From positions 1 to 57,707 of the forward strand of contig URCD01000004.1 of assembly GCA_900546215.1 (NCBI GenBank): a stretch of 57,707 nucleotides of DNA. The letters run 5' to 3'. Position 1 is the stretch's first letter, and each line of letters starts with the position of its first letter. Positions 1-8,538 of this stretch are shown piece after piece. The notes beneath the pieces are model-generated. The model saw only the letters and a list, made by a program, of their open reading frames with translations, ran no database searches and was not told the DNA's origin. The position numbers and the translations under genes are program-made. This stretch comes from an uncultured Eubacteriales bacterium (GTDB taxonomy: Bacteria; Bacillota; Clostridia; Lachnospirales; Anaerotignaceae).

Positions 1-70
1 AATAACAAGATATAACAGTTATCAAATCTCTTAAAACAGGTGAAATCTCAATCGGAATTTGTCACTTTCT

Positions 71-526
71 TCAGACAGCAATATAAAGATAGCAATGTGC
101 CTTGCCATCTTTCGTATATTCTCCTGGAACTGCACTTTCATAATCTTTTGAAAATATGCGTTTAATATCACCGTTTTTCTGTTCTTCCCAGACTTTTTCC
201 CATGCCTGCTTAGTGCAAATCCCAATATCTCCGTTGTCATTACTTATATCATACTTTTTGTAACGGCCCTGCTGAACTAATAATTCCATCTGCATGAAAA
301 AGTCAGATGTTACCCCCATAATGGTTAAATCATAATCTCCGGTTTCATCAGACGCGTAATTACTGTACATGGAAACTGGGGAAATACCTTGCTGAAAAGC
401 ATGCTCACTGTCAAAAAGTATAGGCAGCTTTCCGCTTGTAACGTCATACCACAGCTCATTGATTTTTTTCATGCCGTCCTCTGTATTATTTGCCCGAATA
501 GTAACAGCGTTTAATTTGTATGCCAC
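71..526 (-). CDS. GyrI-like / AraC effector-binding domain protein
   Basis: A 151-residue protein that looks like a stand-alone effector-binding domain of the AraC/GyrI (SOUL-like) fold: alternating strands, an aromatic-rich middle, and the family-like C-terminal segment ending in CYLYIAV. There is no helix-turn-helix, so it would bind a small molecule or a partner protein rather than DNA. The start is the ATG preceded on the minus strand by an AGGAGGTCA ribosome site. It stands alone and is transcribed away from the PadR operon. Function beyond ligand binding cannot be read from the sequence; the family call rests on general resemblance. Confidence 0.6.
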   Translation of the reverse strand: MAYKLNAVTIRANNTEDGMKKINELWYDVTSGKLPILFDSEHAFQQGISPVSMYSNYASDETGDYDLTIMGVTSDFFMQMELLVQQGRYKKYDISNDNGDIGICTKQAWEKVWEEQKNGDIKRIFSKDYESAVPGEYTKDGKAHCYLYIAV

Positions 527-764
527 TGAAATGACCTCCTGTTTTAGATAAATTTTAAGTACACACTCTCCTTCAAAGGAGACAACATAGCTTTTTTCAT
601 TTTAATATCAGCGTAAGGAAATGTCAAACAACTCATTTTGTGCCGCAGCCCCTTGCCTCAATTTATATATCCATTTTGTAAGAATTACATGAGCATTTGT
701 TTTTTGCATATAGGAGATTTTTCTGTCCGTAATAATAACTTATTTCTTACAAAAATATTAAGCC

Positions 765-816
765 AAGTACTAATTTAATTTTAGTACTTGACAATACAAG
801 GTACTGAATATAATAT
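765..816 (+). promoter_or_regulatory. PadR-operon promoter with overlapping dyad
   Basis: TTGACA at 788-793, a 17-base spacer and TAATAT at 811-816 form a strong housekeeping promoter ahead of the PadR gene. A perfect inverted repeat, AAGTACTAA (765-773) and TTAGTACTT (781-789), overlaps the -35 box, and a further GTACT lies in the spacer. This is the expected position for an autoregulatory PadR operator. I see no gene in the rest of the 527-840 gap. Confidence 0.7.
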
Positions 817-840
817 AATAATACGGAAGGGAGATAAACT

Positions 841-1161
841 ATGAATGTTCAATTTAAAAAAGGCGTGCTGGAACTCATAGTTCTTGTCGCCGTCAGTAAA
901 AAGGATATGTACGGCTACGAGCTGGTGGCTGAGGTCTCCAAGGTTGTCAACGTAAATGAGGGAACGATTTATCCTCTGCTAAAAAGGCTGACAAACGAAA
1001 AATATTTTGAAACATACCTGAGAGAATCTACCGAGGGGCCGCCGAGAAAGTATTATCATCTCACGTCTTCGGGAACTATATATATGGAAGAGCTTCGTGA
1101 GGAATGGGACGGACTGCAGGAAGGCGTAAATAGTTTTTTAAAGGAGCACGGATATGAATAA
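841..1161 (+). CDS. PadR-family transcriptional regulator
   Basis: 106 residues with the PadR winged-helix layout: N-terminal helices (GVLELIVLVAVSKKDMYGYEL), then the recognition segment with the family signature NEGTIYPLLKRL, then a wing (GPPRKYYHLTSSG) and a C-terminal dimerisation helix. Short PadR proteins of this type repress operons carrying DUF1700 proteins in Firmicutes. The stop overlaps the next gene's start (1154), so the two are translationally coupled. A dyad on its own promoter suggests autorepression. The inducing signal is unknown; cell-envelope stress or antibiotics are typical for the family. Confidence 0.9.
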   Translation: MNVQFKKGVLELIVLVAVSKKDMYGYELVAEVSKVVNVNEGTIYPLLKRLTNEKYFETYLRESTEGPPRKYYHLTSSGTIYMEELREEWDGLQEGVNSFLKEHGYE

Positions 1162-2065
1162 GTCGGAATTTTTAAATGAACTGGAAAAAAGAATTCGGGT
1201 GCTGGAGAAAAATGAAATAAAGGACATACTTGCTGAATATTCACAGCACATAGACATGAGAATGGGCAGCGGCCTCAGCGAGGCTGAAGCCATTAAGGAT
1301 TTCGGGGATATGGATGATTTGGCTGCGGAAATACTTGAGGCATATCATGTGAACCCGGAATATGAAAGAGAAGCGGAGCCCGCGGATACATCACCCGAGC
1401 TTGAAAAAAGAAAGGGCTGCGCGCCTGTAATAGGGCTTTTTGTACTTATTGGCAGAGGAATTAAGAAAATTTTTGCCGCCATCATCAGAGGGCTTAAATC
1501 AATCGGAGGACATATAAAAAGGTTTTTTGCGGCAGCGGTGCTTTTTATAAAAAATCTTATAAGTCCTAAGGAAAAGGCCGAGCTTACTGACCCTGAGGCT
1601 ATAGAGGCCGCTGAGATCAGAAGCTTGGAAAAGAAAGCAAAAATTAAAGATAAAACGGCTAAGAGGGACCGGAGGGTTAAAACAGCCGGAAAAGCAAAGG
1701 GAAGGTGTAAGAGAATGATAAGCGGATTTTTATTTGCCTGTTTGGCAGTATTTGTTGTATTCTGCCTCGTGCCGATAACAATAGGGGGACTTTTTTCGAT
1801 ATTTGGAGTCGGAGTGTCGGCAGTGCTGCTAATACAGGGTTACCCGATAGCCGGAATACTGATTGTTTGCATCGGCCTTTCGGTAATGAGCATTTCTCTC
1901 TGGCTGTTAATGGCGTCGCTTCTTATAAGGAAAAAGAAAACAGACAGGGAAATTGAGACGGCTGAAGAGGCTGACGAAGCTGAAGAGGCCGACGAAGCTG
2001 CAGAAGCAGAGGAGATTAAGGAATACATCATTGAGGAAACGGTGAAGGAGGACGATGAGCAATGA
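1154..2065 (+). CDS. DUF1700 (HAAS-type) membrane protein
   Basis: 303 residues. Residues 1-65 form the HAAS/DUF1700 helical domain (EYSQHIDMRMGSGLSEAEAI) normally found next to PadR regulators. The middle is rich in Lys/Arg, with an amphipathic stretch around 85-135. Two to three hydrophobic membrane segments follow at about 190-255. The tail is a run of Glu/Ala repeats (EEADEAEEADEAAEAEE). It is thought to act with PadR as a membrane-linked sensor partner, but the mechanism is not established. It overlaps both neighbours by 4-8 bases, a tight three-gene operon. Confidence 0.85.
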   Translation: MNKSEFLNELEKRIRVLEKNEIKDILAEYSQHIDMRMGSGLSEAEAIKDFGDMDDLAAEILEAYHVNPEYEREAEPADTSPELEKRKGCAPVIGLFVLIGRGIKKIFAAIIRGLKSIGGHIKRFFAAAVLFIKNLISPKEKAELTDPEAIEAAEIRSLEKKAKIKDKTAKRDRRVKTAGKAKGRCKRMISGFLFACLAVFVVFCLVPITIGGLFSIFGVGVSAVLLIQGYPIAGILIVCIGLSVMSISLWLLMASLLIRKKKTDREIETAEEADEAEEADEAAEAEEIKEYIIEETVKEDDEQ

Positions 2066-2667
2066 ACAGAAAGGCTCTTGGAATAGCGTTTATATCAGGC
2101 GTGCTTTTATGCGGCCTGGGCGGCGGCGTGGCCTTTGGACAGTACTCCAAGCTCGAGTATGCCGGTGAAAGAAAAATAGGCGAGGAAAATCTGGTAACGG
2201 AAACGTTTGAGTCCCAAATTGAGGGAGACGGAAAAATATATGTTGATGCATACGCGGCGTGGGAAGGAAGAAGGCTGGAGACAGATGAAAGCATTCCGCT
2301 TAATAAAATAGTTTTTGACGTAACCTATAATTCCGACAAGGTTTCAATGGATATTGAGAAAAGCATTAGGGAGCCCGAACCGGATAGATACGTCAAGGTT
2401 GTGAATGAAGACGGCGAAGTCGTAGATTACGAGGAATACTACAGTGAAGATAGCTACAGTGAAGATAGGAGCATGCAAAAGGGCGAAGTGTTCCATGTAG
2501 GCAGATACAGAAGCTATGACGATGTAAGAGATTTTTTCGAGGCGAAGGATATATTCCTTTCGGATTTGAAAAAGGGAAAGATAGGCTCATACAGAGTTAT
2601 ATATATAGAAAGCGTTACCGTTAAGGTTAATCCGGCAAACGTGGACAGAGTACAGCTGTATTATTAA
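2062..2667 (+). CDS. Membrane-anchored extracytoplasmic protein of PadR operon
   Basis: 201 residues with a single N-terminal hydrophobic segment (about 7-28, IAFISGVLLCGLGGGVAFG) followed by a polar, beta-rich exterior domain. Its start overlaps the preceding stop (ATGA). Position suggests it corresponds to the DUF4097-type exported protein often placed third in PadR/DUF1700 operons, but I do not see a clear DUF4097 repeat. An internal Tyr/Ser/Glu/Asp repeat (YSEDSYSED) lies near residues 128-137. A strong terminator follows directly. Confidence 0.6.
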   Translation: MNRKALGIAFISGVLLCGLGGGVAFGQYSKLEYAGERKIGEENLVTETFESQIEGDGKIYVDAYAAWEGRRLETDESIPLNKIVFDVTYNSDKVSMDIEKSIREPEPDRYVKVVNEDGEVVDYEEYYSEDSYSEDRSMQKGEVFHVGRYRSYDDVRDFFEAKDIFLSDLKKGKIGSYRVIYIESVTVKVNPANVDRVQLYY

Positions 2668-2674
2668 TAAAAAG

Positions 2675-2705
2675 GCTTCGGAGCATGGCTCCGGAGCTTT
2701 TTTTC
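2675..2705 (+). terminator. Intrinsic terminator of PadR operon
   Basis: A 10-bp stem GCTTCGGAGC / GCTCCGGAGC (one G-U pair) with loop ATG, followed by eight T residues. Confidence 0.9.
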
Positions 2706-2720
2706 TTCAAAAATTGCTTC

Positions 2721-2762
2721 TGGACGGGTCCAATTGACTTTTTTTTACTGAAAGTATATGAT
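2721..2762 (+). promoter_or_regulatory. ade: Promoter of first adenine deaminase, with dyad
   Basis: TTGACT at 2734-2739, a 17-base spacer and TATGAT at 2757-2762. A small dyad TGGAC-GG-GTCCA (2721-2732) sits immediately upstream of the -35 box and could be a regulator site. Confidence 0.6.
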
Positions 2763-2810
2763 AGGACGGTATAAATGCGGCGGATAAATTACAAAGTACA
2801 GGAGGTAAAA

Positions 2811-4580
2811 ATGAGAACTCTTAAGGAAACCCAAGAGCTTATAGCGTGCGGCCTGGGAGAGGCTGTGTGCGACTGGAAGCTGGAAAATGTAATGCTTGTG
2901 GACGTATTTTCAGACGAAATATTTAAGACAGACATATATATCAAGGGAAAAAGGATAGTATCTATTGACCCGGAGGCCAATCTTAAGGCGATTAACGTTA
3001 AAAACTGTGAGGGAAAATATGCGGTGCCGGGCTTTATTGACGCCCATATGCACTTTGAGTCGACTATGCTTTCGCCGGAGGCGCTGGCCTCGGTTGTTGT
3101 TCCCTGCGGAACGACGACGCTTTTGGCCGACCTGATGGAAATAGCCAATGTCGCCGGAGAGGCGGGACTTAGGGAAACTCTGAAATCAATAGAGACACTG
3201 CCCTACAGAATGCTGATTGAGGTGTCGTCAAGAGTACCGACTGCCCCGGGTCTTGAAACGACAGGCGCCGTGCTTGACGCCAAGGAGGTAGACGGACTTC
3301 TTGAATGGGATAAGAGCATAAGCCTGGGTGAGATGGATTCGTCAAAAATACTTATTACGCGTGAACAACAGTATATCGAAAAGATACTCTCCGCCCTTAA
3401 AAGGGGAAAGGTTGTAAACGGGCACGCGATAGGCAGGCTCGGAGAGGAGCTTAATGTATACGCGGCCTCAGGTATATCCGACGACCACGAGTGCGTTACG
3501 GTACAGGAAATGCGGGAACGCCTTAGGGTAGGTATTAAGGTATTCATAAGGGAAGGCAGCACGGAAAGAAATGCGGAGACCCTTGTAAAGGGCATTGTTG
3601 AAAATAATCTTCCGGTAGACAACATTATGTTCTGCACTGATGATAAGCATATCGACGACATAAAGAACGAGGGGCATATCAACTATAACGTAAATAAGGC
3701 CATATCCCTTGGACTTGAGCCTATGAAGGCCATAAAGATGGCTACCATACATACGGCCAAGCATTTCAGGGCCGAGGAGGAAATCGGAAGCATTACTCCC
3801 GGAAGGCTTGCGGATATTATTTTATGCGGCTCCCTGAAACAAATAGTTCCCGATGAGGTATGGTTTGAGGGAAGGCCGGTGGCAAACGGCGGGACCCTCT
3901 GCGAAAAGATAGAGATGAGAAAATATCCAGATTGGATAAAGGATACCGTGCGTCTGAAAAAGACGATAACACCTGAAAGCTTTGCCGTTTCGGATGAAGG
4001 CAGGGCGGAAAAGGGATTTGTAAGGGCAAGGGTAATTGAGCTTATAGACGAGCAGATAGTAAATAAAGAAGTTATTGAAAGCCTTTCGGTAAAGGATGGA
4101 AGGGTTTTATGCGATATTGAAAAGGACTGCCTTAAGCTGGCGGTAGTAGAGAGATACGGGAAAACAGGGGGCGTCGGCGTCGGCTTTGTTAAGGGCTTTA
4201 AGCTGAAAAGGGGAGCTATGGCCTATTCCATGTCACATGACCATCACAATATTGTGGTTGTGGGTACAAACGACGAGGATATGTCCATCGCAGTAAACCA
4301 TATTGCTCAAATCAAGGGCGGCCTGTGCACCGCCTGCAATGGAAGGGTTACGGCCTCCATGACGCTGCCAATCGGAGGGCTTATGAGCGAAAAATCCTCG
4401 GAAGAGGTTGAAGGGGAGCTTGAGCTTATGAATGAGAGCGCCAGGAATATAGGGTGCGAAATACCGGCTCCGTTTATGGCGCTGAGCTTTATTTCACTTC
4501 CGACCGTGCCGGAGCTTGGACTTACGGACAAGGGACTGGTGGATGTGCTTAAGCACAGGCTTATACCTGTTGTTCTGTAA
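2811..4580 (+). CDS. ade: Adenine deaminase (paralogue 1)
   Basis: 589 residues of the amidohydrolase-superfamily adenine deaminase (Ade), which turns adenine into hypoxanthine and ammonia using a binuclear metal site. Visible marks are the metal-binding motif FIDAHMHFEST, the VVNGHAIGR segment, SDDHE (metal/catalytic), CTDDKH, and the C-terminal Ade-specific domain with SMSHDHHNIVVVG. I start at 2811, which has a perfect AGGAGGT site 5 bases upstream; an in-frame ATG 36 bases earlier lacks one. A second, diverged Ade lies at 15189. It opens a cluster of hydrolases and a transporter. A purine close to adenine is the likely substrate. Confidence 0.93.
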   Translation: MRTLKETQELIACGLGEAVCDWKLENVMLVDVFSDEIFKTDIYIKGKRIVSIDPEANLKAINVKNCEGKYAVPGFIDAHMHFESTMLSPEALASVVVPCGTTTLLADLMEIANVAGEAGLRETLKSIETLPYRMLIEVSSRVPTAPGLETTGAVLDAKEVDGLLEWDKSISLGEMDSSKILITREQQYIEKILSALKRGKVVNGHAIGRLGEELNVYAASGISDDHECVTVQEMRERLRVGIKVFIREGSTERNAETLVKGIVENNLPVDNIMFCTDDKHIDDIKNEGHINYNVNKAISLGLEPMKAIKMATIHTAKHFRAEEEIGSITPGRLADIILCGSLKQIVPDEVWFEGRPVANGGTLCEKIEMRKYPDWIKDTVRLKKTITPESFAVSDEGRAEKGFVRARVIELIDEQIVNKEVIESLSVKDGRVLCDIEKDCLKLAVVERYGKTGGVGVGFVKGFKLKRGAMAYSMSHDHHNIVVVGTNDEDMSIAVNHIAQIKGGLCTACNGRVTASMTLPIGGLMSEKSSEEVEGELELMNESARNIGCEIPAPFMALSFISLPTVPELGLTDKGLVDVLKHRLIPVVL

Positions 4581-4582
4581 GG

Positions 4583-4610
4583 TTAAAAAAAAGCCGGATT
4601 TATCCGGCTT
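4583..4610 (-). terminator. Terminator between ade and XRE-cupin gene
   Basis: Perfect 8-bp hairpin AAGCCGGA/TCCGGCTT at 4591-4610. Read on the minus strand it is followed by eight T residues, so it mainly ends the leftward regulator transcript; it may also slow the convergent ade transcript. Confidence 0.8.
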
Positions 4611-5181
4611 AAAAATCGTATGGGGATGTGGACACTATCAGCATTTTAACAGGCGAGTCCGTATCGTTTTCCCAGCGGTGTCCGATGTAATTGGGGTAAT
4701 ACAGGGTGTCGTTTGCCTCAAGTATATATTTTTTATGTCCCTCAAGGTCAAAAATAAGCCTGCCCTCAAGGATAAAAACAAACTCCTCACCGCCGTGATG
4801 GCTGTAGCTGCCGGAGTCCGAGTGCGGAGGGGTCTCAACAAGCGCGGCATACATCTCGTTCTTGCCGTGGATGATGAGCCATTCTTTTACAGACCTTCCG
4901 TTGCTGACATTTCTAACAAGCGGCTCAAGCGCGGTGTTGCGTACAAGCTGTATTTTAGACTTTTCCTCCTCCATAAGGAGAGAAAAAACGGGAACGTCCA
5001 AAGCGTCGCATATTGCCTTCAGTGTGAGAAGGTTAGGAGAGCTTTTTCCTGTTTCTATCTGGCTTATTGTGCTGGCGGCAATTTTTGAAATGGACGAAAG
5101 CTCACGTATAGACATGTTTCTGTTTATACGGTGCAGTTTAAGCCTGCTGCCTATATATTCAATATCCAATACTGACACCAC
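4609..5181 (-). CDS. XRE-family regulator with C-terminal cupin domain
   Basis: 190 residues: an N-terminal helix-turn-helix (about 8-62, with IRELSSISKIAASTISQIETG) joined to a cupin (about 105-180, HHGGEEFVFILEGRLIF). This PuuR/SutR-like architecture senses a small metabolite through the cupin and usually represses transport and catabolic genes. It is the only dedicated regulator in the 2.8-18.3 kb catabolic cluster and is divergent from the rest of it. A perfect 10-bp dyad directly upstream (5182-5209) suits autoregulation. The ligand is unknown; a polyamine or purine-like compound would fit the neighbours. Confidence 0.9.
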   Translation of the reverse strand: MVSVLDIEYIGSRLKLHRINRNMSIRELSSISKIAASTISQIETGKSSPNLLTLKAICDALDVPVFSLLMEEEKSKIQLVRNTALEPLVRNVSNGRSVKEWLIIHGKNEMYAALVETPPHSDSGSYSHHGGEEFVFILEGRLIFDLEGHKKYILEANDTLYYPNYIGHRWENDTDSPVKMLIVSTSPYDF

Positions 5182-5209
5182 CTATAATTTTGAACTCATA
5201 AAATTATAG
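5182..5209. promoter_or_regulatory. Dyad upstream of XRE-cupin gene (probable operator)
   Basis: Perfect inverted repeat CTATAATTTT (5182-5191) / AAAATTATAG (5200-5209) with an 8-base spacer. It lies against the start codon of the regulator, in the divergent region shared with the TudS-like gene, and contains TATAAT-like sequences on both strands. Confidence 0.6.
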
Positions 5210-5331
5210 CAGAATAAAATTATTTAGTCAAATACTACGGCCTTTTGACAGCAGCGCTTTAGCTGTGATATATTAAAAATAATTCGGCTTAGCCGCCGGT
5301 ATAAACCCAATGAGGCTTGGAGGAATGCCAT

Positions 5332-5874
5332 ATGTTTTCTGACAGCAGAAGCAGGAAGGTTGTTTTTACTGTACACTGTATTCTTAATCAAAATTCCATA
5401 TCGGACGGAACAGCCGATTTTCCGGGGCTGAATAAGGAGCTGCTGCAGGTTCTTATGGACTCAGGAGCGGGAATAGTGCAGATGCCATGTCCCGAGCTGT
5501 GCTGTCTGGGACTTGACAGAGGCAACATATACGGGGCGGAAAGTCCTGTTATAGTTGAAAATACCCGTATAAGGCGGGAAATGAAAAAGCCGGAGGCCAG
5601 AAAAAAGATGCTGGCGCTTGTTGAGCAGGTAATGTACCAAATCAGACAGTACCGACTGCACGGCTTTGAGATACTTTGCATTATCGGCAGCAACCGCTCG
5701 CCGTGCTGCGGTGTTGACACAACCTCGGATAATAACGAGGAGACGGCCGGACGGGGAGTTTTTATTGCGGAGCTTATGAAGGCCATGGAGGCTGAGGGAA
5801 TTAACATTCCTGTAATCGGCATAAAGGCCGGAGGCAGATACGCAGAAAAGCTTAAGGGTTTCCTTCAGGGATAA
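5332..5874 (+). CDS. TudS-related putative desulfidase (CD3072-like)
   Basis: 180 residues from an ATG at 5332 with GGAGG 8 bases upstream (an in-frame TTG at 5317 lies inside that site). Three conserved cysteine contexts stand out: HCILNQNS near the N terminus, MPCPELCC in the middle and GSNRSPCCGV towards the C terminus. They match the three [4Fe-4S]-cluster ligands of the TudS/DUF523 thiouracil desulfidase superfamily, as seen in the C. difficile CD3072-like branch. The known family activity removes sulfur from thio-nucleobases, giving sulfide. Its place among purine deaminases suggests a sulfur-containing or otherwise modified nucleobase as substrate, which is inference only. Confidence 0.7.
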   Translation: MFSDSRSRKVVFTVHCILNQNSISDGTADFPGLNKELLQVLMDSGAGIVQMPCPELCCLGLDRGNIYGAESPVIVENTRIRREMKKPEARKKMLALVEQVMYQIRQYRLHGFEILCIIGSNRSPCCGVDTTSDNNEETAGRGVFIAELMKAMEAEGINIPVIGIKAGGRYAEKLKGFLQG

Positions 5875-5921
5875 AATTAATATACGCAGGGCTAAACTAA
5901 TAAAACAACAGGAGGTATGAT

Positions 5922-7100
5922 ATGAGTGATTTATTAAATGAGGTTAAGCAGATGCATTCACAGATTATTGAGTGGAGAAGGCATTTTCACCAGAATGCGG
6001 AGCTTTCCTTTAAGGAATATAAGACATCGGATTTTATTGAGGAGCAGCTTAAAAGCTTCGGGAATATAGAAATTCTGCGCCCAACAGGTACAGGAGTAAT
6101 AGGCAAAATACACGGAAAGGGCAACGGCCCCATAATAGCCTTAAGGGCAGATATAGACGCGCTTCCCATGACAGAAACCAACGACCTGCCATTCGTTTCC
6201 ATTGATAAGGAAGCAATGCATTCCTGCGGACACGACGGTCATGCGGCGATACTGCTTGGAATAGCCAAGCTGTTTTCGCAAAAAACGGATAAGCTTAACG
6301 GAACGCTTATTTGCATATTCCAGCATGCGGAGGAGGTTCCTCCCGGAGGAGCGATTGAGCTTGTAAGGGCCGGCGTAATGGACGGGGTTGATGAAATATA
6401 CGGCCTTCATCTTTCATCAAACTATCCTACCGGCAAATTTGGAGTTGTAAACGGCGCGCTTACCTCGGCTACAGACAGGTTTGATATAATTGCGGTAGGA
6501 AAGGGCGGACATTCCTCTCTTCCCGAGCAGTGCGTGGACCCGATTGTAATGGCTTCTCAAATCGTCCTTGGACTGCAGAATATTGTGGCAAGGAGGATAA
6601 GCGCCTATGACACGGCGGTATTATCCGTTTGCCAGATACACGGCGGGGACGCTTACAATATAATTCCCGGCGAAGTAAAAATCACAGGCTCTGTCAGAAC
6701 CTTCTCAAAGGAGCTGAGAAACAGAATGCCTGAAATGATTAAGGAAATATCCGAAGGAACGGCAAGGAGCATGGGCGGAAGCTGCGAGGTAGCCTATGAA
6801 AGGGGCTACGATTCCGTTATAAACGACGACGTCCTTACAGACAGGGCAAGGGAGGTAATTGCCGACTGGTTCGGAGAGGACGCTGTGCTTGAGATACAGC
6901 CGGTTATGCCGGGAGAGGACTTCTCGGCGTTTACCGAGGCCGGAGGATGCCCCGGAGTTTTCGTGGAGATAGGCACAAGGAACGAGGAAAAGGGAACTGC
7001 CAGGCCGCATCATAATCCGCAGTACCTGATGGACGAGGACGGGCTTTACTACGGCATGGGATTTTTTGCCGCAATGGTTGAAAGAAAGCTTATGAAATGA
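5922..7100 (+). CDS. M20-family amidohydrolase (N-acyl amino acid hydrolase type)
   Basis: 392 residues of the M20D hippurate/IAA-amino-acid hydrolase family. Metal ligands are visible in MHSCGHDGHAA (about 98-108), QHAEEVPPGG (general-base Glu) and the C-terminal RPHHNPQY. The dimerisation (lid) domain lies between roughly 180 and 290. Such enzymes cleave N-acyl amino acids to acid plus amino acid in the cytoplasm. It has a good AGGAGGT site and is 47 bases after the TudS-like gene, 9 bases before the OsmC gene. With the D-aminoacylase downstream it suggests use of N-acyl amino acids; the exact substrate is not visible. Confidence 0.9.
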   Translation: MSDLLNEVKQMHSQIIEWRRHFHQNAELSFKEYKTSDFIEEQLKSFGNIEILRPTGTGVIGKIHGKGNGPIIALRADIDALPMTETNDLPFVSIDKEAMHSCGHDGHAAILLGIAKLFSQKTDKLNGTLICIFQHAEEVPPGGAIELVRAGVMDGVDEIYGLHLSSNYPTGKFGVVNGALTSATDRFDIIAVGKGGHSSLPEQCVDPIVMASQIVLGLQNIVARRISAYDTAVLSVCQIHGGDAYNIIPGEVKITGSVRTFSKELRNRMPEMIKEISEGTARSMGGSCEVAYERGYDSVINDDVLTDRAREVIADWFGEDAVLEIQPVMPGEDFSAFTEAGGCPGVFVEIGTRNEEKGTARPHHNPQYLMDEDGLYYGMGFFAAMVERKLMK

Positions 7101-7109
7101 GGTTGAGAT

Positions 7110-7550
7110 ATGGCAGTTATTAACGTTACGGCCCAGGCCGCCGATTCCACAAGGACCTATATAAAAACGGGAAACCATAATATAATTATTGATGAGCCGC
7201 CGGCCTTCGGCGGTGAGGATACCGCGCCAAGCCCCGTGGCAATGCTTCTGGCTTCTTTGGCAGGCTGCGTAAACGCCATAGGCCAATGGGTCGCGGGGGA
7301 GATGGGCTTCAAAATAAAAGAGCTGTTTATAAACATCGACGGAGAGGTTGACGGCGGGGCATTTTTTACAGGAAGCAGGGAAAAAAGAGCCGGATTTTCA
7401 GCCATAGATGTGTCAATTAAGCTGGAGGCGGATATTACAGAGGAACAAAAAAAGCTCTGGTTTAATAACGTAATAGAAAGATGCCCCGTAACCGATAACA
7501 TAATAAACGAAACAATGGTGAATTTTACAATAAATCCTAATGTAAAATAA
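7110..7550 (+). CDS. OsmC-family protein
   Basis: 146 residues with the OsmC/YhfA fold: PSPVAMLLASLAGCVNA carries the first, usually peroxidatic, Cys, and VIERCPVTDNI carries the second. OsmC proteins reduce organic hydroperoxides; YhfA-type members are less well defined. It is 9 bases behind the M20 hydrolase, so co-transcribed. In this cluster it may protect Fe-S or thiol chemistry, for example of the TudS-like enzyme, but that is speculation. Confidence 0.85.
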   Translation: MAVINVTAQAADSTRTYIKTGNHNIIIDEPPAFGGEDTAPSPVAMLLASLAGCVNAIGQWVAGEMGFKIKELFINIDGEVDGGAFFTGSREKRAGFSAIDVSIKLEADITEEQKKLWFNNVIERCPVTDNIINETMVNFTINPNVK

Positions 7551-7584
7551 TAAATATTTTTGTCTGATTTAGTATAAATGCAGA

Positions 7585-7613
7585 TTGACAAAACGAATTT
7601 TATTCGATATAAT
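7585..7613 (+). promoter_or_regulatory. Consensus promoter of polyamine-type ABC operon
   Basis: Perfect TTGACA (7585-7590), 17-base spacer, perfect TATAAT (7608-7613). The spacer contains a small dyad CGAAT-TTT-ATTCG, a likely operator. The geometry is identical to the glnA promoter at 23715-23743, and both are followed within about 12 bases by a similar hairpin. Confidence 0.9.
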
Positions 7614-7624
7614 GAACACGATTT

Positions 7625-7678
7625 ATAGGACAGGCAATGGGGCCTGAAAACAACTAACTGCTCCATGTACTGTCCTAT
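7625..7678 (+). ncRNA. Structured 5' leader of ABC operon
   Basis: A compact two-helix RNA right after the predicted transcription start. P1 is AUAGGACAG (7625-7633) with CUGUCCUAU (7670-7678), nine perfect pairs. An internal loop GCA / GUA follows. P2 is AUGGGGC (7637-7643) with GCUCCAU (7660-7666). The 16-base loop is CUGAAAACAACUAACU. The glnA leader has the same plan (P1, GC.../GUA internal loop, P2). No long U-run follows, so control could be by ligand, protein binding or mRNA stability. I cannot assign it to a known riboswitch class. Confidence 0.6.
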
Positions 7679-7701
7679 TTCTATAATGGGGAGTGTGCTT
7701 A

Positions 7702-8538
7702 ATGAAAGAAAAGAGAAAGGTGTTTTTACTGGCTCTGCCTTGTGTGCTTACGCTGCTTATAGCGTTTATCATCCCTATGGTGTATACGTTTATAAAAGCG
7801 ATAATGACAGATAATTTGACATACTACACTAAATTCTTTACAGACCCGTTTTATCTTAAGATTTTTAAGAACACGCTTATGCTTGCCTTAAAAACCACAA
7901 TTGTAACACTGCTTCTTGGATACCCCTCGGCTTACTTTATTGCCAGGACGAAATCCAGGGTAAAAAGCTTTCTTTTAATAGCCACCATATTCCCGTTCCT
8001 TGTAAGTGCGGTAATTAGGGCCTACGGCTGGATGGTTATACTGGGAAGCTCAGGACTGCTTAACCAGGTCCTTTTGAAATTTGGAATTATTGAAACGCCA
8101 CTTAGTATTATGTATACCGAAACATCTGTTATGATCGGTATGGCGCAGCTTCTTCTGCCCTATATGATACTTGCCATAACAAGCGTTATACAGTCCATTG
8201 ATAAAAATGTGGAAAACGCCGCCAAAAGCCTTGGGGCCAACCCGATACAGACCTTTGTGAAGGTTACGCTTCCGCTGAGCGCTCCCGGAGTTATATCAGG
8301 CTGCATACTTGTGTTCACAATGGGAATGACGTCATATATTACGCCTCAGCTATTGGGAGGCGCGCAGTATCTTACAATGACTACGTTGATATTCAACCAG
8401 ATTAAAACTACGTACAATCTTGAATTTGCCAACGCAATATGCTACATACTTGTATTTGCGATACTCGTGTTCCAGATTGTATCCAACAATTTCAGCAACA
8501 GTGTAAATAAGAGATTGGGAAGTGGAAAAAATGCGTGA
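7702..8538 (+). CDS. ABC transporter permease, PotB-like
   Basis: 278 residues from ATG 7702 with GGGGAG 8 bases upstream. Six hydrophobic segments and the BPD-transport EAA loop (VENAAKSLGANPIQTFVKVTLP) identify a type I permease of the spermidine/putrescine group. It forms the membrane channel with the next gene. First gene of a four-gene importer (permease, permease, ATPase, binding protein). The substrate is set by the binding protein and not known; the cluster suggests a nitrogen-rich small molecule. Confidence 0.9.
   Translation: MKEKRKVFLLALPCVLTLLIAFIIPMVYTFIKAIMTDNLTYYTKFFTDPFYLKIFKNTLMLALKTTIVTLLLGYPSAYFIARTKSRVKSFLLIATIFPFLVSAVIRAYGWMVILGSSGLLNQVLLKFGIIETPLSIMYTETSVMIGMAQLLLPYMILAITSVIQSIDKNVENAAKSLGANPIQTFVKVTLPLSAPGVISGCILVFTMGMTSYITPQLLGGAQYLTMTTLIFNQIKTTYNLEFANAICYILVFAILVFQIVSNNFSNSVNKRLGSGKNA

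Noticed and set aside
7625..7678. Purine (xpt-type) riboswitch for the ABC operon
   Set aside because: No three-way junction and no conserved purine-riboswitch core; only a two-helix hairpin.
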